Positions 56,926 to 64,000 of a DNA stretch of 64,000 nt are shown here, piece after piece; position 1 is the first letter of the stretch, and every line of letters starts with the position of its first letter. The position numbers and the translations under genes were made by a program. The stretch is from assembly GCF_030253575.1 (NCBI RefSeq), contig NC_080563.1, forward strand, positions 38,357,501 through 38,421,500. The letters are read 5' to 3'. The notes below the pieces were generated by a model, which was not told the DNA's origin, did not search any database, and saw nothing but the letters and a program-made list of their open reading frames with translations. Source of the stretch: Rhododendron vialii (Eukaryota; Streptophyta; Magnoliopsida; Ericales; Ericaceae).

Positions 56926-57233
56926 ACCTGCATGATTCCACTGATAACTTCATCTGTGTAACACTCGGGTTCATCTTTCTTAAGCGACAACAGCACATCG
57001 ACCATCGTCTTACTCCTCTGCTGATCATTCTCACTCTCGTTCTCTCTCCTATGCTTTTCAATCAAATCTTGCATAAACGTATCCCTCTTGTGCTGCAACA
57101 CCTTCAATCTCTTGTCAAGCCCATTCAACCCAAACCAATTCAAGACAGGTACGAAATCTCCGATATTCGTCGCCCCGCCCAACAGAAAAGTCTCCGTCAC
57201 CATCTCCTTAAACTTCCTTGTTTCTTCCTGTTG
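55033..57233 (-). CDS. CYP81-type cytochrome P450, second tandem copy (first exon not in window)
   Basis: Two exons are seen: 56928-57233 (phase 0 at both ends) and 55033-55656, together 309 residues plus stop. The first begins QQEETRKFKEMVTETFLLGG after an ATTTCAG acceptor and ends ECYTDEVISGIMQ. The second has I-helix GGSDTSAGT, KETLR, FKPERW and the heme loop FGFGRRGCPGEG. The paralogue at 49336-52505 shows that a first exon of about 199 codons (anchor, proline hinge, B-C region) should lie to the right, yet none appears between 57234 and 64000. That stretch holds nested transposons, so exon 1 may lie beyond the window or be lost. The visible exons are open and keep all P450 signatures. 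Intron 55657-56927 carries a G run, a MITE and a GA tract. Likely an ER-bound monooxygenase of specialised metabolism if complete. Confidence 0.8.
56061..56078 (+). repeat. Run of 18 G
   Basis: An uninterrupted G18 homopolymer in the intron of the second P450 (C18 in the transcript). It could form a quadruplex in DNA and is a likely place for assembly length error. Confidence 0.9.
56681..56816. mobile_element. MITE of the CGGCCGTTCATCTCGG family, copy 2
   Basis: The left end reads GTGTCGAGTGGCCGATCCGG then CCGTTCATCTCGGC; the right end in reverse complement reads GTGCCGAGCAGCATCCGG then CCGTTCATTTCGGC. Same family as 14992-15138. Lies in the P450 intron. Confidence 0.65.
56872..56920. repeat. 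(GA)n tract in the P450 intron, by the exon 2 donor
   Basis: The tract ends only about 8 bp from the splice donor of exon 56928-57233, so on the transcript a CU-rich run follows the 5' splice site. Confidence 0.85.
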
Positions 57234-57327
57234 CTGAAATTGGAGTATCATAGTACATAGTGAAAGATGGTTAGTTTTCCAACTTGTTATGATCGAGGCG
57301 ATCGATCGTCCCTGCAATAATCTGGGC

Positions 57328-57600
57328 TCCATTCTTTTTAGATTTTTGAAACTTTTTCTTTAGCTTTTCTTTGTAATTGTTGAGATTGATCATTCATTTC
57401 GACGAAAGAAAGCATAAAAACATAAAAATATGAATCGATGTTGAAAAAAAATTCATATGAGACGACATTTTAAACAAAACAAAATAGCTCTTTGTTTGTT
57501 TTTTTGTCTTTACTAAACATATTTTGCTTTCATGACTAATTACATTTTATAGACTCTTTTCGTTGCGACAAATTATTAATCCAAATGAGCTTTTTTTTTT
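57328..57600. mobile_element. Foldback MITE, family F, copy e
   Basis: The left arm holds TTTGTAATTGTTGAGATTGA and ATTTCGACGAAAGAAAGCAT; the right arm holds TCTTTTCGTTGCGACAAATT and GACTAATTACATTTTATAGA. It resembles copy b most closely (GATGTTGAAAAAAAATTCAT occurs in both). Confidence 0.55.
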
Positions 57601-57767
57601 TATGCTCTTTTCCATCAAACTATCAACTTTTCTTTTCTTTTTTTCTTCTTTTTAAAAAATTTTTAAACTACAAAAATCACCCATTTCCTCCTTAAACTAT
57701 CCTAATTTCACCTATTGAGTCCAAAGAATGAGATTCGGATTCATTAAAGGAATAATTAGTTCATTAA

Positions 57768-59217
57768 GGCCTCGTTTGATAAAAGTATTAGAGGTGTGGG
57801 ATTCTTAAGGAGATGAGATTAGGATTGGGATTAGTAATGACTAATGAGAAAGAATTGATAATGAAAAGGAATTGATAATAAGTATGTTTGTTTGGGATGA
57901 GATTAGATGATGGGTTATTAATATCATGTTTGTTTCACATGTGGTAGGATTGGATTGTTAGCAAACATTTTCATTTTTACCCTTATGCAAAACTGAAGGA
58001 TAACATATGATTAAAAAAATTAATTATGACTCTTTAGGATAAAATGATCAAAAAAAATAAAATCTTCGTATCGGTTCAAACGGATTAAAAATTGGAGCAC
58101 TTAATTTTTTAACCATATTTTTTAAATATATAAACAGTCTAAAAAAATTAAGTGCTCCAATTTTCAATTCGTTTGAACAGGTGCAAATATTTTATTTTTT
58201 TGATTATTTTATTCTAAAGGCTCATAATTAATTTTTGACTCTAGATCCCTCATATATGAGCCCTAAGGCCATCCACAGTGGTATAATCAAAAGCCAATTA
58301 TTTTTAAAGTTAACAATGTTAATTTGTGTAAAAGATGGCTCACAATAGTATAATCAAACTTAGCAACATCCTTAGAAATAATCAAATTTTAGGCTTTGGA
58401 TAACCAAAACTAGCAACATTTTTCAATAATCAAAATTTTTTGATCTCACATCACATAAGTTAACTAGTTCTAAAATTTGTATACATGCATTTTTCAATTG
58501 ATATTTTCTTCTTTTCTTCGCCAACTTTATATCTTCTCCATTTTACCCACAAATTATTTTCCTTTTTTTCCTTCCAAAAGTGAAGTTCATATCTCTTGAT
58601 CATCTACAATTCAACCCATCGTCGCTGGATTATGGTATTTAACTTTTCTTTCTCGTTTCTATTTTTTCCCCCACAAATAAAATTCCTAATAGGAGAAAAG
58701 GAAGTCACCGATTTTTCTCCAAAATTAAGGGAGGGAATTGATATAGCCCAAAAAAAACGTAAATGAAGAGAAGTAAATGACGGGAAACAGAGGGGGAGAG
58801 TGAGAGTGAAATTATTGTGGATTACTTATTTTGGTTATGAACTAGAAGCGACCATTGTGAATCTTAACATTAGTAAGCTTAGTAACCTCTTAAATGAATA
58901 ATCAAAAGCTGATGTGTCAACTTTTAATTATCCATTTTTTATTATACCACTGTGGATGACCTAAGATGTCATAGAACCAAACAAAGAATAATTAGTTGAG
59001 AAAGTCATGGGTACTTTCGTCATTGTATTGGAGGGACTCCGGATTGGATTGATAATACCATGTCTTATGCGGTATTAGTAATCCACCTTACTCCCAGAAC
59101 TCACGATCCCATGGGTAAGTTAGTCTGGCCATTGAGAGTGAAAGCAAACGAAGAATTAGTAGTCCAATCCCATTAATAGTCCAATCCCATGGCCGGAGCC
59201 GATTGTCAAACGGGGCC
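57768..59217. mobile_element. PIF/Harbinger-type element (outer), TAA duplication
   Basis: Ends are GGCCTCGTTTGATAAAAG and, from the right, GGCCCCGTTTGACAATC. TAA flanks both sides (57765-57767 and 59218-59220). About 750 bp without the inner element. No transposase frame, so non-autonomous. Confidence 0.75.
58267..58961. mobile_element. PIF/Harbinger-type element (inner, nested), TAA duplication
   Basis: Ends are GGCCATCCACAGTGGTATAA and, from the right, GGTCATCCACAGTGGTATAA. TAA flanks both sides (58264-58266 and 58962-58964). It lies wholly inside the element at 57768-59217, so it is the younger insertion. Confidence 0.85.
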
Positions 59218-59282
59218 TAAAGGACTAATTGGACTAATAGGTGGGATTTGGATAGTTTCAAGACGAAATGGGTGGTTTTAAT

Positions 59283-60900
59283 TGTAACGCCCCGAATTTT
59301 GGAGACGTTAAAAGGATAATTTCATTAAAAATTTAATGGAGTTTGACTCAATATTATAGCATAATTCTCAAAAGAGTACTTTTATTTAACAAAAGGAGGG
59401 GTAAACTAGGGTTCCTATCTACTGCTCTGCCTCTTCTTCCATTCTGACCAGCTCTTCGGCTCCAAAAGCTTCCAAGGTGTAGAGTTCACCCTATTCGTCA
59501 ATAAGATCTGACACATTATACCAGTGTCGTCACCAATATAATATGTCAAGGTCACCAAAAGGTAACACTGTGAGCCACAAAAACTCAATAGAGTAACTCA
59601 TACCCACTATCCCTTAACTTAAAAACAAATGATCACAAATTCAATAATTTCCACATAGCTCATACATATTCGACAAAACAGTTAACAATGACACATCCGC
59701 ATTCACTATTCAACTAACGTTGGTGTCCATGATTTTTTGAGTTTCTTCTACGCGATTTCTCGTAGACCGTGTCACTAGTTTCACCTTTCATTAACTAAAT
59801 CAACATTTTCAAAATCGTCATCTTAACACACCCAACCTCGGTTCTGCCATTCCGGTCTCCCGAGTATCCTCACAATGGTTCCGCCACACTGGATTCCCAT
59901 TGGCACACAAAACTTTGCATTGGCTCCTCTCTGCGGATAACTAAGCTATATTACCAATGAAGCTACCGGCCACGTCTGGCCCCATTGGCAATCTTCACAA
60001 TGGGCTACCAAGTCCGGCCACATTGCGAGTTCTCATTCACACAAAAGGCTACCAAGTCCGGCCACGTTGCGGTTTTCGCAATCCACACGATGGGCTACTA
60101 AGTCCGGACACATCGCGGTTTCCACACACACAATAGACTACCAAGTCCGGCCACATTGCGGTTTCAAACATACATTGCCATTAACACACCCTATGTGTCA
60201 TATTTCTACTTTCTCAGTTTCTGTCTCTCGTTTTCATGCAACGACTCCGCGGTAGGACTTTTCACATATGTAATCATAAATCATTCATTGTAATCTTGAA
60301 ACTAAACTAGCAAGATTATCCAACTCTATATTACTAATCATACTCAAATCACCACTTCAAATATAACGCCACATGTACGGACGTCTTTGGAGTGAAAATC
60401 ACTTATGCTTTACAACAAGACATGTAATGCAAGCAATTCATGTATACATGCTCATAACCATTCTAAAGATCAAAATATGAATACTTCTACCAAACGATAA
60501 AGTCTTATCTTTCAAAAATTGTACTTTCTTCATATGTGGAAAGTTCAAAACAACATATATTTATTAGAGTAAAAGTTGATTATTCCAACATGCTCATATT
60601 TCCATTAGCGAAAACAAATTTGTTAATTATCATGCATTCCAAACCTTATAGGTGAAATATAACCTTATATACTTAAAGAAAATAGTTAGGGATATTCTAC
60701 GTATACTTATAGATAGGGGATAAGGATAATCTACCGTTCTTCTTAGCGGTAGAGCGGCTACGGAAAGGTAAGTCGGCGGTCGAACGAAGTAACTTCTTAC
60801 GGTAAGCTTCCGGTAGTTTCGAAAGAGAAAGGTTTCTTTCGAAACTTGTTTTTGACTAAACTACTTAAACTTTTTGGATCGAAAGGGTAGTCTAGTGGTG
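59283..60900 (-). mobile_element. LTR fragment of a Ty3-gypsy-like retrotransposon, reverse orientation
   Basis: It begins TGTAACGCCCCGAATTTT, which in reverse complement is an LTR 3' end of a type common in plant Ty3-gypsy elements. Inside are about 44 bp tandem repeats (60005-60172) and, to the right, A-rich stretches as in R/U5 regions. The far end was not identified and no matching 5 bp duplication was found, so it looks like a decayed or cut fragment. Family assignment is inference. Confidence 0.45.
60005..60172. repeat. Four tandem repeats of about 44 bp
   Basis: The word CTACCAAGTCCGGCCACATT or a close variant starts at 60005, 60049, 60095 and 60138, followed each time by GCG and a variable A/C-rich spacer. 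A fifth, weaker copy (CTACCGGCCACGTC) lies near 59962. Confidence 0.8.
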
Positions 60901-61504
60901 GTTTAATGGCGGCCTAAGATGAGTTTCTTGAAGAACACAAGAAGAACTCAAGAACAACTCAAAAGCAAGAAGAACAAAGAACAATTGCAAGGATTCTAGA
61001 GAGAGAAGTTGAATGGGTGGAGGTGTGTGTTGAATGGCAAAGATGGGGTGCTAGTTATAGCTAAACTAACTTCTATTACCCAATGAATAAAATTTTTCCT
61101 AGCAAATATTGTCCAATGGTTAAAAGGGTAATTATGAAAGGTATATATGGTCTTGTCTAATCAAGCTTTTCATGCATTCCAAGACTTGTCAATCCAACTT
61201 AGGTGTAAGAATAGATAATTATGAAGATTTTCTAAGATTTAAAGGCAATCCTAGGTAATTATAACATAGGTTGGTAAGTCTTGCAAGTAAGAAGGAAATT
61301 ATGGCTAGACTAATGTGTAGTCTTCCCATGTTTAGTCAATCCTAGGCTAGGTTATAGTCAATTTCTAAGATGATTAAAGACTAGGTAGTGTGCTTGAAAT
61401 AGTATAGGAATGAGTTGTCATGAAGTACTTAGGTTGAGTGTGAGGTTGGTCAAAAAGAGTTAGCTTGTTTGAGTGTACAAAATCACATGCACCACACATA
61501 CACA

Positions 61505-61581
<77 letters not shown>

Positions 61582-61932
61582 GTACTAGGTGTATATATAT
61601 AGATGTATATATCTACATATATGGTTATATATGAGTACACTTAGGTACTAAATAGTCTAGGATGGGAGGTGATGAGTGACAAGGCTTAGGTTGCTTCTTT
61701 TGGAAGCAAAAATATGACTTCTTTTGGTAGTAAAATGATGGCATGAGTTGTCTTGTCAAATATATAAACACATTGGCAAATCTAGCTTCCATTATCCAAG
61801 GAACAAAAATTCCCCTAACATTTATTATCCAATGGGTAAAGGAATAATAATGATGACTAAGGTTAAAATGACTAGACATAGAGTATAATGATGACCTCTT
61901 TAGGTCTAAAAGGTTCAATTAGGGTTGAAGGG
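60901..61932. other. Spacer with long (CT)n tract, no gene seen
   Basis: AT-rich sequence, possibly further LTR-derived. A 73 bp (CT)n run fills 61508-61580. Related phrases TTCTATTACCCAATGAATAA and TTCCATTATCCAAGGAACAA (61070 and 61788) suggest an internal duplication. Confidence 0.4.
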
Positions 61933-62984
61933 TGTTGAAAAATGTATGCATTATAATTTGTGAAAATTTATATGCATCTCTATTAATTATTTTGATGATT
62001 AATTCAATGATATTTTTATTCGGCAAATACAAAATTTTCGAAAAGTCGATTCCCGAATTAAATATTTTCGTGACCTTGAAATATAGCATAAAGTCTCTTG
62101 GATTCATGATTTATATTTACAAAGACTTTATTGAGCTCAATACATGCTTTAACGGTTTATTTAGATGAAATTGTGAGCCACAGGTTGACGAACCGGCTGA
62201 CAAGCCGGCTGTCTGAACAGAAAGCTGTGATAACCGGACGACCACCCGGATGACCACTCTTTCAAACGGCTAGTTTCCAACGGCTAGTTTCAAACGGCTA
62301 GTTTCCAACGGCTAGTTTCAAACGGCTAGTTTCCAACGGCTAGTTCCAACGGCTAGTTTCCAACGGCTAGGAAGCATATGGATGACTATATAAGGCATCA
62401 AGAACTCATTAATGAGTACATACACAAGCTACAACATTCCATATTATTGCAAGAGCAAATTCTCAAAAGATCAAAGCCAAAAATTCTCATTGTTCTTCCA
62501 CTTTCATATTATTCTTGAGAGAAAATTTGTACAAGTCGTGAGCGATAATTTTCATACCTTCTTCACATACTTGTATTTCCTAAGTGAGTGTTTGAGTCAA
62601 ACACTTGAAAGCTTAGAAGACCAAATTCGGGTTGGAATTTGGGTGTTATTGTTTTTGAGAAGTTTTCGGAGAAAATTCTTGCGGTTGTGCTAGCTCCTCG
62701 GGAAAGCTAGAGGCATTCGGTTCTTGTAAGCACCCGCAAGACTTACAAGTTGTAATCTTTTAAAGATTAGTCTAACCTTCAAGTAATTGCTTGAGGAGAA
62801 GTGGAGTAGGGCCGGACCGTGGACAAATCCGGACCGAACCACTATAAACGGGTTCTATCTCTCTATCTCTCTATTTTGATTGCATACTTATTGTTTGCAT
62901 ATATTGTTAGAGATAAATTTTTATTGGTAATTATTACTAGCAATCCTATTCACCCCCCCTCTAGGTTGCATAATTTGGGTAACA
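61933..62984 (+). mobile_element. 5' LTR of a Ty1-copia retrotransposon
   Basis: It starts TGTTGAAAAATGTATGC and ends TTTGGGTAACA, so TGTT and AACA are inverted ends. Two bases after it lies the primer-binding site at 62987. A TATA box (TATATAA, 62387-62393) and an array of AACGGCTA repeats mark U3. The five bases before it (AAGGG) should recur after the 3' LTR, outside the window. Length about 1052 bp. The left boundary rests on the inverted ends and is slightly uncertain. Confidence 0.75.
62262..62369 (+). promoter_or_regulatory. Array of eight AACGGCTA repeats matching the MSA element, in the copia U3
   Basis: Motifs start at 62262, 62276, 62290, 62304, 62318, 62332, 62345 and 62359, every 14 bp (once 13). 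Five read TCCAACGGCTA, an exact fit to the plant mitosis-specific activator consensus YCYAACGGYYA; three read TCAAACGGCTA, off by one base. The array ends 17 bp upstream of the TATA box. All copies have the same orientation. Confidence 0.8.
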
Positions 62985-62986
62985 AT

Positions 62987-62998
62987 TGGTATCAGAGC
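62987..62998 (+). other. Primer-binding site, initiator tRNA-Met type
   Basis: TGGTATCAGAGC is complementary to the 3' end of the plant initiator methionine tRNA. This is the usual minus-strand primer site of Ty1-copia elements and lies two bases after the LTR. Confidence 0.9.
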
Positions 62999-63042
62999 CT
63001 CGGCTCTTGTTTGTAGATTTAACAATCTAAGAGTTAAGATCC

Positions 63043-64000
63043 ATGGCAACCACTAGTAATGTTTCTTGTATCGAAGGTCAATCATCCAATAGACCTCCCT
63101 TGTTCACCGGAGAAAATTACTCTCATTGGAAAAATAGAATGATGATCTTTATTCAATCCACGGATTATGATCTATGGAAAATTATCAAAAATGGTCCCAT
63201 TATTCCTACTAAGAAAGTTGGAGAAGAGACTTTGCCTAAACCAGATTATGAGTGGAGTCATTTGGAAAAGGCTTCAATAGAAAAGAACTATAGAGCTATG
63301 AACCTTCTTTTTTGTGCTATTACTCCCAATGAATATGATTGTGTTTCCGCATGTGAATCGGCTAAAGAAATATGGGATAAGTTAGAAATGTCACATGAAG
63401 GAGATAGTCAAGTTAAGGAGTCCAAAATTGATATTCTTGTGCATAGCTATGAGCTCTTCAAAATGAAACCGGATGAATCTATATCTCAAATGTTTGCTAG
63501 ATTTGCTAGTATTACTAACGGTTTAAAAGCTCTTGGAAAGATTTACAGTCAATCCGAAATGACAAGGAAGGTGCTCCGTTCCATGCCAACCAATTGGGAC
63601 ACTACCACCTCCATCATCCTACAATCCAAAGATTTCTCAACATACACGATGGACAAGCTCATGGGATCTCTCATGACGGAGGAAATGCATCACAACCTCA
63701 AGGGTGAAAAAGAGAAGAAAGTTAAGGATCTTGCCTTCAAAAGTACAACAAGCAAATCAAAAAGCAAGGAGGATTCAAGCAACGAAAGTGAGGATGATGA
63801 AATGGCGCTCATCACAAAAACGTTCAAGAAACTCCTCAAAAATAGAGCATCTCACAAAGGCAGAGGATTTTCAAGAAAAGATGGAGGCAAAGAAGAAAAT
63901 AGTAAAAAGGATCCAATCATTTGCTACGAGTGCAAGAAGCCCGGCCACATCAAAAGTGAATGTCCATATGCCAAAAAATATTCAAAGAAGGACAAAAGGA
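63043..64000 (+). mobile_element. Ty1-copia gag region, open to the window edge
   Basis: The frame opens at an ATG 58 bp after the LTR end and stays open for 319 codons to the edge of the window. It shows the copia gag fold typical of plants (PPLFTGENYSHWKNRMM near the start, IWDKLEMSHEGDSQVKESKI in the middle), an acidic/basic linker, and a CCHC zinc knuckle at 63922-63963. The long LTR and gag style suggest a SIRE/Maximus-like or related lineage, but reverse transcriptase would be needed to decide. The visible part looks whole, so the insertion is probably young. The remainder lies outside the window. Confidence 0.88.

Noticed and set aside
61374-61640. Frame of RERERE repeats
   Set aside because: Translation of the (CT)n tract, not a gene.
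59278-62412. Possible TTAAT duplication pairing 59278-59282 with 62408-62412
   Set aside because: The right-hand copy lies inside the copia LTR, so it cannot bound the older reverse-oriented LTR; treated as chance.

Overview
This is plant nuclear DNA. Every gene with introns uses GT-AG junctions, several families are plant-specific (GASA/snakin, CYP81-type P450, glycine-rich wall protein), and the spacers hold plant transposon classes: MITEs, tRNA-derived SINEs, Helitron ends, and Ty1-copia and Ty3-gypsy LTRs. It looks like a core eudicot. I cannot fix the genus from sequence alone; an Ericales-like genome would be a weak guess.

Layout. 1-312: last exons of an unidentified + strand gene. 2508-3254 (-): secreted glycine-rich protein. 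4855-7754 (-): ankyrin plus methyltransferase protein of the RMT2 / PRMT2 type, three exons, with an Au-like SINE in each intron. 9144-11612 (+): protein with a syntaxin-6 N-terminal domain, head-to-head with PRMT2 across a 1.4 kb spacer that carries two MITEs. 17210-19242 (-): ARM plus TPR protein. 22.1-25.4 kb: repeat-rich block with a solo LTR inside. 27187-28249 (+): snakin/GASA peptide with an unusual cysteine loss. 30145-36369 (-): Pumilio RNA-binding protein, five exons, with two hAT MITEs in its introns. 36.4-49.3 kb: gene-free transposon graveyard (MULE-type, Tourist-type, foldback and G-box MITEs, Helitron end, long GA tract, a 365 bp dispersed duplication). 49336-52505 and 55033-57233 (both -): a tandem pair of CYP81-type P450 genes. 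The first is interrupted by an insertion with a poly(A) tail; the second has no first exon in the window. 57.8-62 kb: nested PIF/Harbinger elements and an LTR fragment. 61933-64000: left end of a Ty1-copia element with LTR, primer-binding site and open gag running off the window.

The host genes are unrelated housekeeping, RNA-regulation, defence and specialised-metabolism loci and do not form one pathway. The strongest unusual signals are promoter-like arrays in the two LTRs. The copia LTR has eight 13-14 bp repeats, five of which match the plant G2/M-phase MSA element exactly, just upstream of its TATA box. The solo LTR has four pairs of the palindrome GTATCGATAC. Next in interest are the 11-cysteine snakin and the interrupted P450.
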